NCBI RefSeq assembly: GCF_029537235.1
Contig: NZ_CP120638.1
Location: 2,978,501 to 3,042,500 of the forward strand
Reading direction: 5' to 3'
DNA: 64,000 nucleotides
Source of the DNA: Rhizobium sp. 32-5/1
Lineage (GTDB): Bacteria > Pseudomonadota > Alphaproteobacteria > Rhizobiales > Rhizobiaceae
In this document: positions 9,106-18,477 of the stretch, piece after piece
How positions within the stretch are numbered: position 1 is the stretch's first letter
How the letters are laid out: every line of letters begins with the position of its first letter
The notes under the pieces: model-generated
What the model saw: only the letters and a program-made list of their open reading frames with translations
Told to the model about the DNA's origin: nothing
The model's database searches: none
Program-made: the position numbers and the translations under genes

Positions 9106-10011
9106 ATGTGCGGAATTGTCGGATTGTTTTTGAAGGACAAGAGCCTGGAGCCACAATTGGGTGCCATGCTGTCCGATATGCTGGTCATTATGACGGACCG
9201 TGGGCCGGATAGTGCGGGCATTGCAATTTACGGCGCACCCGCCGACGGCCGTGCGAAACTCACGGTTCAATCGGCCAAGCCAACGACGGATTTTGCAGGG
9301 CTGGAAGCGCTGCTGAAGGCTGCAGATGCGAGCGTTACGGTGGAGCTGAAAAGCACCCATGCTGTAATAGAGACAGATGCCGCGCAGGCATCGGTCGTAC
9401 GTGACCTGCTTGCCCAAGAGCGCCCCGACATCCGCGTCATGGGCTCGGGCGACAGCGTCGAGATCTACAAGGAAGTTGGTCTTCCGAAGGATGTGGTTTC
9501 CCGTTTCGGCATCCGCGCGATGGGCGGGACGCATGGCATCGGTCACACCCGCATGGCGACGGAATCGGCCGTCACGACGCTCGGCGCCCACCCGTTCTCG
9601 ACCGGCGCCGATCAGTGCCTCGTGCACAATGGCTCGCTCTCCAACCACAACAACCTGCGCCGCGAATTGGTGCGAGAGGGCATGACCTTCGAGACGCAGA
9701 ATGACTCGGAAGTCGCCGCCGCTTATCTCACCGCAGAAATGGCCAAGGGCAAGGATCTGGGCGAGGCACTCACCAGTGCGCTCGACGATCTCGACGGCTT
9801 CTTCACTTTCGTCGTCGGCACCAAGTCCGGCTTCGGCGTGGTGCGCGATCCGATCGCCTGCAAGCCAGCCGTAATGGCCGAGACCGATCAGTATATCGCC
9901 TTCGGCTCCGAATACCGCGCGCTTGTCAATCTGCCGGGCATCGAGAATGCGCGGGTCTGGGAGCCGGAGCCAGCAACTGTCTATTTCTGGGATCATGAGA
10001 AGGCCGCCTGA
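9106..10011 (+). CDS. glxB: Class II glutamine amidotransferase domain protein GlxB
   Basis: A 301-residue Ntn-type glutaminase: the protein begins MCGIVGLF, so Cys2 would become the N-terminal nucleophile after Met removal. Conserved active-site stretches follow: TRMATESAVTTLGAHPF and HNGSLSNHNNLR. It corresponds to the glutaminase domain of large glutamate synthases, here a separate subunit. With GlxC and GlxD it forms a split GltB-like enzyme; homologues (MgsA, MgsB, MgsC) make N-methylglutamate from methylamine and glutamate in the methylamine pathway. The role here is probably ammonia or methylamine handling linked to sarcosine breakdown (inference). Confidence 0.88.
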   Translation: MCGIVGLFLKDKSLEPQLGAMLSDMLVIMTDRGPDSAGIAIYGAPADGRAKLTVQSAKPTTDFAGLEALLKAADASVTVELKSTHAVIETDAAQASVVRDLLAQERPDIRVMGSGDSVEIYKEVGLPKDVVSRFGIRAMGGTHGIGHTRMATESAVTTLGAHPFSTGADQCLVHNGSLSNHNNLRRELVREGMTFETQNDSEVAAAYLTAEMAKGKDLGEALTSALDDLDGFFTFVVGTKSGFGVVRDPIACKPAVMAETDQYIAFGSEYRALVNLPGIENARVWEPEPATVYFWDHEKAA

Positions 10012-10049
10012 ACGTGAATGTCAGCCTAAAACGAGAAAGTCTGGAAGCG

Positions 10050-10736
10050 ATGCGCACCTTCGATCTTGCCACCACGCCTTTGCGCGACCTCAACAGCGCG
10101 CTCCACACCATTGCCCCCGGCACCAATGATACGAACTTCGAGGTCGTCAATCCGCGCGGCAGCCATTCCGTCGCCGTCGGCATCGACCAGCCGGTGACCG
10201 TCGAAGTGCGCGGCAGCGTCGGCTATTATTGCGCCGGCATGAACGATGGCGGCACGGTAACGGTTCACGGGTCCGCAGGCCCCGGTGTTGCGGAAAACAT
10301 GATGTCGGGCACGGTCGTCATCGAAGGCGACGCCAGCCAGTATGCGGGTGCCACCGGCCGGGGTGGTCTCTTGGTCATCAAGGGCAATGCGGCGTCGCGC
10401 TGCGGCATTTCGATGAAAGGCATCGACATCGTCGTTCGTGGCAACATCGGCCATATGTCGGCCTTCATGGGCCAGTCCGGCCATCTCGTCGTGCTCGGCA
10501 ATGCCGGCGATGCGCTCGGGGATTCGCTCTATGAGGCCAAGCTGTTCGTGCGCGGCGAGGTCAAGAGCCTCGGCGCCGACTGCATCCAGAAGGAAATGAA
10601 GCCGAAGCATCTGAGGCTGCTGGCCGAACTTCTGGATAAGGCCGGCGTCACCGACGTCAAGCCGGAAGAATTCAAGCGCTACGGCTCGGCCCGCACGCTC
10701 TACAATTTCAATATCGACAACGCTGATGCGTATTAA
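10050..10736 (+). CDS. glxC: GltB C-terminal-domain-like protein GlxC
   Basis: A 228-residue protein made almost entirely of the glutamate synthase alpha-subunit C-terminal beta-helix (GXGXG repeats): for example GGTVTVHG, SGTVVIEGDASQYAG, GGLLVIKGNA and GNIGHMSAFM. In GltB this domain is structural, connecting glutaminase and synthase sites. An upstream GTG at 10014 is in frame, but the family start (M-x-TFDLATTPLRDLN) and a GGAAG stretch just ahead favour ATG at 10050. It lies between glxB and glxD in the same orientation with short gaps, consistent with an operon for a three-subunit enzyme. Confidence 0.85.
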   Translation: MRTFDLATTPLRDLNSALHTIAPGTNDTNFEVVNPRGSHSVAVGIDQPVTVEVRGSVGYYCAGMNDGGTVTVHGSAGPGVAENMMSGTVVIEGDASQYAGATGRGGLLVIKGNAASRCGISMKGIDIVVRGNIGHMSAFMGQSGHLVVLGNAGDALGDSLYEAKLFVRGEVKSLGADCIQKEMKPKHLRLLAELLDKAGVTDVKPEEFKRYGSARTLYNFNIDNADAY

Positions 10737-10751
10737 GGCAGGGAGCCGTTC

Positions 10752-12080
10752 ATGAGCTATCACAACCCCTATACCCCGCCGCGCAAGTCAGCGACTTTTG
10801 ACGATTATACGCTGGCCGAAATCCGCCGGGCTGCTGCAACCGGCATCTATGACATCCGCGGTGCCGGCACCAAGCGCAAGGTTCCGCATTTCGACGACCT
10901 GCTGTTCCTCGGCGCCTCGATCTCGCGCTATCCGCTCGAAGGTTATCGCGAGAAATGCGATACCTCCGTTGTGCTCGGGGCGCGTCATGCCAAGAAGCCG
11001 ATCGTGCTGAAGACGCCGATCACCATTGCCGGCATGAGTTTCGGGGCGCTATCGGGCAATGCCAAGGAAGCGCTGGGCCGCGGTGCGACGATCGCCGGCA
11101 CCTCGACCACCACCGGCGACGGCGGCATGACGGATGAGGAGCGCGGCCACAGCCAGACCCTGGTCTACCAGTACCTGCCGTCCCGTTATGGCATGAACCC
11201 GAAAGACCTGCGCCGTGCCGATGCGATCGAGATCGTCGTCGGCCAGGGCGCCAAGCCCGGCGGCGGCGGCATGCTGCTCGGCCAGAAGATTTCCGACCGT
11301 GTTGCCAACATGCGCAACCTTCCCAAGGGCATCGACCAGCGCTCGGCCTGCCGTCACCCAGACTGGACCGGCCCTGATGATCTTGAAATCAAGATTCTCG
11401 AACTGCGCGAGATCACCGACTGGGAAAAGCCGATCTATGTGAAGGTTGGCGGCGCACGCCCCTATTACGATACAGCGCTTGCCGTGAAGGCTGGTGCCGA
11501 CGTGGTGGTGCTTGACGGCATGCAGGGCGGTACGGCGGCAACGCAGGACGTGTTCATCGAGAATGTCGGCATGCCGACGCTCGCCTGCATCCGCCCCGCT
11601 GTCCAGGCGCTGCAGGATCTCGGCATGCATCGCAAGGTGCAGCTGATCATCTCCGGCGGTATTCGCTCCGGCGCCGATGTGGCCAAGGCTCTGGCGCTTG
11701 GCGCCGATGCGGTCGCGATCGGTACGGCGGCGCTGGTTGCCATCGGCGACAACGATCCGCATTGGGAAGAAGAGTACCAGAAGCTCGGCACCACAGCAGG
11801 CGCCTATGACGACTGGCACGAGGGCAAGGACCCGGCCGGCATCACCACCCAGGACCCCGAGCTTGCAAAGCGGCTCGATCCGGTTGCCGCCGGTCGCCGT
11901 CTTGCCAATTATCTCAAGGTGATGACGCTGGAAGCACAGACCATCGCGCGTGCCTGCGGCAAGAACCACCTGCACAATCTGGAACCGGAAGACCTTGTGG
12001 CGCTCACCATCGAAGCCTCCGCCATGGCACAGGTGCCGCTGGCCGGGACCAGCTGGATCCCGGGCAAGGGAGGCTTCTGA
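10752..12080 (+). CDS. glxD: FMN-binding glutamate synthase domain protein GlxD
   Basis: A 442-residue TIM-barrel flavoprotein corresponding to the synthase domain of GltB. The FMN/2-oxoglutarate region is recognisable in the middle: PIYVKVGGARPYYD, AGADVVVLDGMQGGTAAT, and then the phosphate-binding IISGGIRSGADVAKALALGADAVAIGTAAL. It would combine ammonia (or an amine) delivered by GlxB with a keto acid or glutamate. Homologues are MgsC of N-methylglutamate synthase. It starts 15 bases after glxC and ends 89 bases before glnT. Confidence 0.88.
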   Translation: MSYHNPYTPPRKSATFDDYTLAEIRRAAATGIYDIRGAGTKRKVPHFDDLLFLGASISRYPLEGYREKCDTSVVLGARHAKKPIVLKTPITIAGMSFGALSGNAKEALGRGATIAGTSTTTGDGGMTDEERGHSQTLVYQYLPSRYGMNPKDLRRADAIEIVVGQGAKPGGGGMLLGQKISDRVANMRNLPKGIDQRSACRHPDWTGPDDLEIKILELREITDWEKPIYVKVGGARPYYDTALAVKAGADVVVLDGMQGGTAATQDVFIENVGMPTLACIRPAVQALQDLGMHRKVQLIISGGIRSGADVAKALALGADAVAIGTAALVAIGDNDPHWEEEYQKLGTTAGAYDDWHEGKDPAGITTQDPELAKRLDPVAAGRRLANYLKVMTLEAQTIARACGKNHLHNLEPEDLVALTIEASAMAQVPLAGTSWIPGKGGF

Positions 12081-12169
12081 CCAACCACAATTTGGCCGTT
12101 GCCTGATCTCCCAAGACAGGTAGCGGCCTTTCCACGAAAAAGTGTCTGAATAATCCAAAGGGGAACACA

Positions 12170-13476
12170 GTGACACTCGATCTTGCTACCTTTGCCAGGG
12201 AACGTGGCATCAAATATTTCATGATCAGCTATACCGATCTGTTCGGTGGCCAGCGGGCCAAGCTCGTTCCGACTGAAGCGATCGCTGACATGCAGAAGGA
12301 CGGTGCGGGCTTTGCGGGCTTTGCCACCTGGCTCGACCTTACGCCCGCGCATCCCGACCTTTTGCACTCCCGGATGCCTCCTCCGTGATCCAGCTTCCCT
12401 GGAAGAAGGATGTCGCCTGGGTCGCGGCCGACTGCGTGATGGAAGACAAGCCGGTCGAACAGGCGCCGCGCGTCATGCTGAAGAGGCTGGTCGCGGAAGC
12501 CGCCAAGGAGGGGCTCCGCGTCAAGACCGGCGTCGAGCCGGAATTCTTCCTGATCTCGCCGGATGGCTCGAAAATCTCCGACGAGTTCGATACGGCCGAG
12601 AAACCCTGCTATGACCAGCAGGCCGTCATGCGCCGCTATGACGTCATTGCCGAAATCTGCGACTACATGCTCGAACTCGGCTGGAAGCCCTACCAGAACG
12701 ACCACGAGGATGCGAACGGCCAGTTCGAGATGAACTGGGAATATGACGACGCGCTGCAGACGGCAGACAAGCATTCCTTCTTCAAATTCATGGTGAAGTC
12801 GGTTGCCGAGAAACACGGCCTTCGCGCCACCTTCATGCCCAAGCCCTTCAAGGGGCTGACCGGCAACGGCTGCCATGCTCATATTTCCGTCTGGGACCTT
12901 GACGGCAAGGTCAACGCCTTTGCTGACAAGGACATGCCGTTCGGCCTTTCGGCCAAGGGCAAGACCTTCCTCGGCGGCATTATGAAGCATGCGTCCGCGC
13001 TTGCCGCCGTCACCAACCCGACGGTCAATTCCTACAAGCGCATCAACGCGCCCCGCACGATCTCCGGCGCTACATGGGCACCGAATACGGTGACATGGAC
13101 AGGCAACAACCGCACCCATATGGTTCGCGTGCCAGGCCCCGGCCGGTTCGAACTGCGCCTGCCGGACGGCGCGGTCAATCCCTATCTCCTGCAGGCGATC
13201 ATCATTGCCGCCGGTCTCAACGGTATCCGGCAGAATGCCGATCCGGGCCGTCACTATGACATCGACATGTACAAGGAAGGCCACACAGTAACCGACGCGC
13301 CGCGGCTGCCGCTCAACCTGCTCGATGCGCTGCGCGAATACGAAAAGGATATCGAGCTTCAGGCCGCTCTGGGAACCGAATTCTCCGCAGCCTATCTCAA
13401 GCTCAAACACGGCGAGTGGAATACCTACTGCTCTCATTTTACCGAATGGGAACGGCAGACGACGCTCGATATCTGA
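12170..13476 (+). CDS. glnT: Type III glutamine synthetase-like ligase GlnT (single-base frameshift)
   Basis: About 435 residues after repair, matching the short GlnT/GSIII type found in rhizobia. N-terminal beta-grasp (FMISYTDLFGGQRAKLVP), then the GS catalytic domain with KTGVEPEFFL (metal-binding Glu), GNGCHAHISVWD (the His of the ATP/Mg site) and NNRTHMVRVPGPGRFELRLPD. Relatives include gamma-glutamylmethylamide synthetase, so the amine substrate could be ammonia or methylamine; the sarcosine context makes either plausible. The frame breaks at the T4 run 12360-12363; one added T gives HPDLFALPDASSVIQLPW and restores the protein. Confidence 0.87.
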
Positions 13477-13637
13477 GCCTAGGGCCAAGTTCCAAGAACA
13501 GAACAGACGGCATGGCCTGTTCCTGCTATCCGATGTCGCGAAACGGATGGACGGGCAGGCCGGCATCGCGCTAGCTTCCGTTCCACGATGCTGGGCCGGG
13601 AGGGCCAGCCAAGACCCAAACGAAAGACTTAAAGACC

Positions 13638-14522
13638 ATGAAGAGCTATGTGCTGACCGTTTCATGCAAATCCACCCGCGGCATCGTCGCGGCGATCACC
13701 GGCTATCTGGCGGATGAGGGCTGCTACATCACAGACAGTTCGCAGTTCGACGATCTGGAAACCGGCCTGTTCTTCATGCGCCTGACCTTCATCAGCCAGG
13801 AGGGCGCTTCGCTGGAGAAGCTGGAAAAGGGCTTCGAAGCGGTCAAGACCCGTTTCGGCATGAATGCCGACATCCGCGACAGCGAGCACCGCATGAAGGT
13901 GCTGCTGATGGTGTCGCGCTTCGGTCACTGCCTCAACGACCTGCTCTATCGCTGGAAGATCGGCGCGCTGCCGATCGAGATTGTCGGCGTTGTGTCCAAT
14001 CACTTCGATTACCAGAAGGTCGTGGTCAACCACGATATCCCGTTCCACCATATCCCGGTGACCAAGGCCAACAAGGTTCAGGCCGAAGCCCGCATCATGG
14101 ACGTGGTCGAGCAGACCGGAACTGAACTGATCGTGCTTGCCCGCTACATGCAGATCCTGTCGGATTCGATGTGCCAGAAGATGTCCGGCAAGATCATCAA
14201 CATCCACCACTCGTTCCTGCCGTCGTTCAAGGGTGCCAACCCTTACAAGCAGGCCTATGAGCGCGGCGTGAAGCTGATCGGCGCGACGGCGCACTATGTC
14301 ACGGCCGACCTTGATGAAGGTCCGATCATCGAGCAGGACATTGCCCGCATCACCCATGCACAGTCAGCCGAGGATTACGTCTCGATCGGCCGCGACGTCG
14401 AGAGCCAGGTTCTGGCCCGCGCCGTGCATGCCCATATTCACAATCGCACCTTTATCAACGGCAACCGGACTGTCGTCTTCCCGGCAAGCCCCGGCTCCTA
14501 CGCCTCGGAACGCATGGGCTGA
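13638..14522 (+). CDS. purU: Formyltetrahydrofolate deformylase
   Basis: A 294-residue protein with an N-terminal ACT regulatory domain (residues 1-80) and a C-terminal formyl-transferase domain. The active-site region reads NIHHSFLPSFKGANPYKQA and GATAHYVTADLDEGPIIEQD, holding the catalytic Asn, His and Asp of this family. PurU hydrolyses 10-formyl-THF to formate and THF. Placed after the sarcosine oxidase and glx genes, it would relieve the folate pool when sarcosine demethylation loads it with C1 units. The start ATG follows AAAGACC; a strong terminator follows the gene at 14561. Confidence 0.93.
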   Translation: MKSYVLTVSCKSTRGIVAAITGYLADEGCYITDSSQFDDLETGLFFMRLTFISQEGASLEKLEKGFEAVKTRFGMNADIRDSEHRMKVLLMVSRFGHCLNDLLYRWKIGALPIEIVGVVSNHFDYQKVVVNHDIPFHHIPVTKANKVQAEARIMDVVEQTGTELIVLARYMQILSDSMCQKMSGKIINIHHSFLPSFKGANPYKQAYERGVKLIGATAHYVTADLDEGPIIEQDIARITHAQSAEDYVSIGRDVESQVLARAVHAHIHNRTFINGNRTVVFPASPGSYASERMG

Positions 14523-14560
14523 TCCCTCGGCTTCAGCACCGTCAACGGCCTAACATCGTC

Positions 14561-14597
14561 AAATCCCTGAACGTTCGTCGCGTTCGGGGATTTTTTG
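14561..14597 (+). terminator. Rho-independent terminator after purU
   Basis: Ten-base-pair stem (TCCCTGAACG / CGTTCGGGGA, one G-T wobble) with a 7-base loop, extended by A-T pairs and followed by six T. It lies 39 bases after the purU stop and closes the glx-glnT-purU transcription unit. Confidence 0.88.
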
Positions 14598-14949
14598 TTT
14601 TGCGGATGCTCACGATTATCCGCTGCCTGAACTATTTGTTTAGTTGAGTAATTTTTCATTTTCCGGAAAACTGTCGCGCGAACCTCCCACGTTATGGGTG
14701 CAATGCAGCAACGATTGCCTCTTGTCATGTTGAGTAAAATACATATCACTAAACATATTGCTCAACACGGCGAGATTTAGCCGTCGAGCGAAGGGCGGGG
14801 AGCTCAGGTGAAATTGTAAGGTTTGGTGGCGGCCCCGGTGGATGGCAGTTGCGCAGCTTTGCGCCCTTTTGAACCAGGGGCCATGCCGCGCGAACAGTGG
14901 GAATTCCCGAAGCCGGCGTGGTGCCTGCTTCTGTATCTGGGAGGAATAC
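14598..14949 (+). promoter_or_regulatory. Regulatory region of the dha/ABC operon with repeated GTTGAG(T/C)AA motifs
   Basis: This 350-base gene-free stretch holds two direct copies of GTTGAGTAA (14643-14651 and 14729-14737) and one inverted, near-identical copy, TTGCTCAAC (14758-14766), which pairs with the second copy as an inverted repeat. A perfect 12-base palindrome, TTTTCCGGAAAA, lies at 14659-14670. The region is AT-rich between 14640 and 14770 and precedes the importer gene at 14950, so it is the likely operator/promoter zone of the operon. The cognate regulator is not identified; the HTH protein encoded at 25265 is one candidate. Confidence 0.55.
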
Positions 14950-16266
14950 ATGCGGAAAATGACCAAGGCCCTTTTGGGGGCAACAACGGCGCTGACGCTT
15001 TCGGCAGGTGTGTCGCAGGCAGCCGAACTCACCCTTTGCTGGGCGGCATGGGATCCGGCAAACGCGCTGGTGGAACTGTCGAAGGATTTTACGGCGCAGT
15101 CCGGCACGGACATGAAATTCGAGTTCGTGCCGTGGCCGAACTTCGCCGATCGCATCCTCAACGAACTCAATGCCGGCGGCAAGCTCTGCGATCTTCTGAT
15201 CGGCGACAGCCAGTGGCTCGGCGGTTCCGCCGAGAACGGCTACTACGTCAAGCTCAACGATTTCTTCGACAAGGAAGGGATCAAGATGAGCGATTTCGCG
15301 CAGGCCGCGGTGAATGCCTATTCGACCTGGCCGAAAGGTACGCCGAACTACTGGGCGCTTCCGGCCATGGGCGACGCCAATGCCTGGTTCTATCGCAAGG
15401 ACTGGTTCGCCAAGCCGGAAATCCAGGCGGAATTCAAGGCTGCGACCGGACGCGATCTCGCACCGCCGACCACCTGGCCGGAGCTTCTGGAAACGGCGAA
15501 GTTCTTCAACGGCAAGGATATCGACGGCAAGAAGGTCTATGGCGCGGCGATCTTCACCGAGCGCGCGTCCGAAGGCATCACCATGGGCGCTACGCAGGCG
15601 CTGTACGCCAATGGCTTCAAGTATGAAATGACGCCGGGCAAGTATGACATGGAAGGTGCCGTGAATTCCGCCGATGCCGTCAAGGGGCTGGAGGAATACA
15701 AGGAACTCTACAAGTGCTGCACGCCGCCGGGTTATACCGACGCCTATATGGGTGAGACGCTGGATGCGTTCAAATCCGGGCAGGCGGCGATGGCAATGAA
15801 CTGGTTCGCCTTCTTCCCCGGCCTCGTCAAGGACGAGAATGTCGGCGGCGACAAGATCGGCTTCTTCAACAATCCGAAGGGCACGACCAATGCCTCGACG
15901 CTTGGCGGGCAGGGCATCTCGGTCGTTGCCAACACCGATAATATGGATGGCGCGCTTGCCTACATCAAATGGTTCGCCCAGCCCGACGTGCAGAAGAAAT
16001 GGTGGTCGCTCGGCGGTTATGCCGTGCACAATGCGGTGCTGAACGATCCGTCGTTCAAGGACAGCCAGCCGTTTGCGGCCGACTTCCTGGTTGCCATGAA
16101 CCAGGTGCAGGACTTCTGGCAGGAACCATCCTACGCCATCCTGCTGCAGGCCACGCAGAAACGCCTGCACGACTACGTGGTCGCCGATCAGGGCACGGCG
16201 AAAGAAGCGCTCGACGGACTGGTCAAGGACTGGACGGAAGTCTTCGAAGACGACGGGAAACTCTGA
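14950..16266 (+). CDS. ABC transporter substrate-binding protein (polyol/sugar type)
   Basis: A 438-residue periplasmic binding protein. The signal peptide is evident (MRKMTKALLGATTAL followed by a Sec-type ending at VSQA-AE), and the mature part has the family 1 sugar-binding layout, with aromatic residues in WAAWDPANALVELSKDF and the late stretch YIKWFAQPDVQKKWWSLGGY. The start at 14950 is set by GGGAGGA a few bases upstream. It heads an operon with two permeases, a small membrane protein, two ATPases and dihydroxyacetone-kinase-type genes. The gene set resembles the rhizobial glycerol importer GlpSTPQUV, so a small polyol or ketose is the likely ligand (inference). Confidence 0.85.
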   Translation: MRKMTKALLGATTALTLSAGVSQAAELTLCWAAWDPANALVELSKDFTAQSGTDMKFEFVPWPNFADRILNELNAGGKLCDLLIGDSQWLGGSAENGYYVKLNDFFDKEGIKMSDFAQAAVNAYSTWPKGTPNYWALPAMGDANAWFYRKDWFAKPEIQAEFKAATGRDLAPPTTWPELLETAKFFNGKDIDGKKVYGAAIFTERASEGITMGATQALYANGFKYEMTPGKYDMEGAVNSADAVKGLEEYKELYKCCTPPGYTDAYMGETLDAFKSGQAAMAMNWFAFFPGLVKDENVGGDKIGFFNNPKGTTNASTLGGQGISVVANTDNMDGALAYIKWFAQPDVQKKWWSLGGYAVHNAVLNDPSFKDSQPFAADFLVAMNQVQDFWQEPSYAILLQATQKRLHDYVVADQGTAKEALDGLVKDWTEVFEDDGKL

Positions 16267-16347
16267 CATCCTCCCGGAATGGTCGCTCGGTGTGAAATCC
16301 GGGCGGCCGTTTCTCGACATGTTTCCGCTTTTTCTTCGTTCCAGGTG

Positions 16348-17322
16348 ATGCCCGTGACCGATACCAATACAACTGTTCTGGACAAGGCCGCGGATAAGGC
16401 CGTACGAGCGACGCCCGTGCCGCTTGTGTACCGTGTCCGCGGCCTGTCCGATCGCTCGATCGCCTGGGTTTTCATCCTGCCGACGATCGTGCTGCTTCTC
16501 GCCATCAACATCTTCCCGCTGATCTGGGCGGTCTATCTCTCCTTCACGAATTTCCGGGCGAACCGACCCAATGCCGAAATCGAAGGCGTCGGGCTGTCTA
16601 ACTATCAGCGTGTGCTCAACGATCCCGATATCTGGCAGGCGATGCAGACGACGGCGCATTTCGTCTTCTGGACGATCCTTCTGCAGATGCTGATCGGCTT
16701 TGCGCTGGCTTACCTGATCGACCGAAAATTTCGCGGCCATGCCTTCTGGACGACCGTCATCCTCATTCCGATGATGCTGTCGCCGGCCGTGGTCGGCAAT
16801 TTCTGGCGGTTCCTCTACCAGCCGCAGATCGGCCTGTTCAATTATGTCTATTCCTTCTTCACCGGCGTCGAGCCGTCCTCCTTCGAAATGCTCGGTTCCG
16901 TGACGCTGTCGCCCTGGGCCATCATCATCGTCGATACCTGGATGTGGACGCCCTATGTGATGCTGATCTGCCTCGCCGGCCTGCGGTCGATCCCGGATTA
17001 CATCTACGAGGCGGCGGAAGTGGACCGCGCGTCGGCCTGGCGGCAGTTCTGGTCGATCACCGTGCCGATGGCGCTGCCGTTCATCATGCTGGCCGTGCTG
17101 TTCCGAGCGATCGAGAACTTCAAGATGTTCGACATGGTCGTGCTGCTGACCGGTGGCGGGCCTGGCTCGACCACCGAGGTCGCCTCGATCACGCTGAAGC
17201 GCGAGGCCTTCGAAAGCTGGCGCACGGGTCGGGCCTCTGCCTTCGCCATCATCCTGTTCGTCGCCGTCTTCGGGCTCGCCAACATCTATGTCAAAGCGCT
17301 GAACAGGGTGAAACAACGATGA
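16348..17322 (+). CDS. ABC transporter permease (MalF/UgpA type)
   Basis: A 324-residue inner-membrane protein with six to seven predicted hydrophobic segments, beginning with WVFILPTIVLLLAINIFPLIWAVY after a polar N-terminus. The cytoplasmic EAA loop that contacts the ATPase is clear near residue 230 (YEAAEVDRASAWRQFWSITVPMALP). ATG at 16348 was chosen over an in-frame upstream start at 16279 because the extra residues are atypical; the ribosome site there is weak. The stop overlaps the next permease start as ATGA. Confidence 0.87.
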   Translation: MPVTDTNTTVLDKAADKAVRATPVPLVYRVRGLSDRSIAWVFILPTIVLLLAINIFPLIWAVYLSFTNFRANRPNAEIEGVGLSNYQRVLNDPDIWQAMQTTAHFVFWTILLQMLIGFALAYLIDRKFRGHAFWTTVILIPMMLSPAVVGNFWRFLYQPQIGLFNYVYSFFTGVEPSSFEMLGSVTLSPWAIIIVDTWMWTPYVMLICLAGLRSIPDYIYEAAEVDRASAWRQFWSITVPMALPFIMLAVLFRAIENFKMFDMVVLLTGGGPGSTTEVASITLKREAFESWRTGRASAFAIILFVAVFGLANIYVKALNRVKQR

Positions 17323-18271
17323 GCACCGCGAACACCGCCCATTCCGTCGTCGAGCCGAGCCAGACGACCAAGCGCATCGCCGGGGCGATCGTCATCCTCT
17401 ATGCGATCGTGACCATGGTGCCACTCGCCTGGATCTTCCTGACGAGCTTCAAGTCACCGCCGGATTCGATCAGCTATCCCCCGAAGATTGTCTTTCAGCC
17501 GACGCTGGAGGGATATTGCAACCTCTTCACGACCCGGACCCGGCAGACGCCGGAATACATCCAGTCGCTCGGGGCGCCGGTCTCGACCTGTGATGAGATC
17601 ACCCGCAACCGCAACATGGTCATTGCCGGTCCGTCCAACTACTGGCCCCGCTTCCAGAATTCGCTGATCATCGCCTTCGGCTCGACCTTCCTTGCCGTCT
17701 TCCTCGGCACGTTGTCGGCCTACGGGTTCTCGCGCTTCAAGGTGCCGCTGGCTGACGATCTGCTGTTCTTCATCCTGTCGACGCGCATGATGCCGCCGAT
17801 TGCTGTCGCGATCCCTATCTACCTCATGTATCGCGAGCTTGGCCTTTCGGACACGGCGCTCGGGATGATCCTGCTCTATACCGCCGTAAACGTTTCGCTC
17901 GCCGTCTGGCTGCTCAAGGGTTTCATTGACGAAATCCCGCGGGAGTATGAGGAAGCGGCGATGATCGACGGCTATACGCGGCTGCAGGCCTTCCGCAAAG
18001 TGGTGCTGCCGCAGGCGACGACCGGCATCGCGGCGACCGCCATCTTCTGCCTGATCTTCGCCTGGAACGAATATGCCTTCGCGGTCCTCCTGACCTCCGG
18101 TTCCGCGCAAACCGCGCCCCCTTTATCCCGACGATCATCGGCGAGGGCGGACAGGACTGGCCGGCGGTTGCCGCCGGCACCACGATCTTCCTCGTACCGA
18201 TCCTCGTCTTCACCATCCTTCTGCGCAAACAACTCCTGCGCGGCATCACCTTCGGAGCGGTTCGCAAATGA
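17319..18271 (+). CDS. ABC transporter permease (MalG/UgpE type, single-base frameshift)
   Basis: About 317 residues after repair, six hydrophobic segments, with the EAA loop YEEAAMIDGYTRLQAFRKVVLPQA in the second half. It carries an unusually long periplasmic insertion (about residues 50-105) between the first two membrane spans. The frame breaks at the C5 run 18117-18121; one added C gives TAPPFIPTIIGEGGQDWPAVAAG and a normal C-terminus ending RGITFGAVRK. Start and stop both overlap neighbours by 4 bases (ATGA). Confidence 0.85.
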
Positions 18272-18474
18272 CACACGAAAATCCGGCAACCGCCAAACCG
18301 AAACGTCCGTTCTTCCTGCGGCGCGGGGCTATGGAAAACATCGCCACGGCCCTGATCGCCATCGGCTTCCTGATGCTGTTCCAGCCTTTCGCACTGGTTC
18401 TCTACACCTATTCGCTGGTCACGCTTCTTGCCGGGACCGTGATGTTCATTATTGTCTCGAAATTTCCGGAGTAA
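18268..18474 (+). CDS. Small two-helix membrane protein of the importer operon (68 aa)
   Basis: A 68-residue protein: a polar basic N-terminus (MTHENPATAKPKRPFFLRRG) followed by two hydrophobic segments (about residues 24-42 and 47-63) and the ending SKFPE. It overlaps the upstream permease by 4 bases and precedes the first ATPase by 3, so it is clearly part of the transporter operon. A small membrane protein (GlpU) sits likewise in the rhizobial glycerol ABC operon; the same role, perhaps assembly or regulation of the permease, is inferred by analogy only. Confidence 0.8.
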   Translation: MTHENPATAKPKRPFFLRRGAMENIATALIAIGFLMLFQPFALVLYTYSLVTLLAGTVMFIIVSKFPE

Positions 18475-18477
18475 ACC

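Noticed and set aside
14749-17316. An 855-codon open frame on the minus strand opposite the binding-protein and first permease genes
   Set aside because: It is antisense to well-supported genes. In GC-rich DNA with strong third-position bias, long open antisense frames are common, and the translation is rich in Arg, His and Asp with no family resemblance.
16944-17318. A possible long N-terminal extension of the second permease from 16944
   Set aside because: The extension lies within the first permease in another frame and has no permease character; ATG 17319, overlapping the stop as ATGA, is the natural start.
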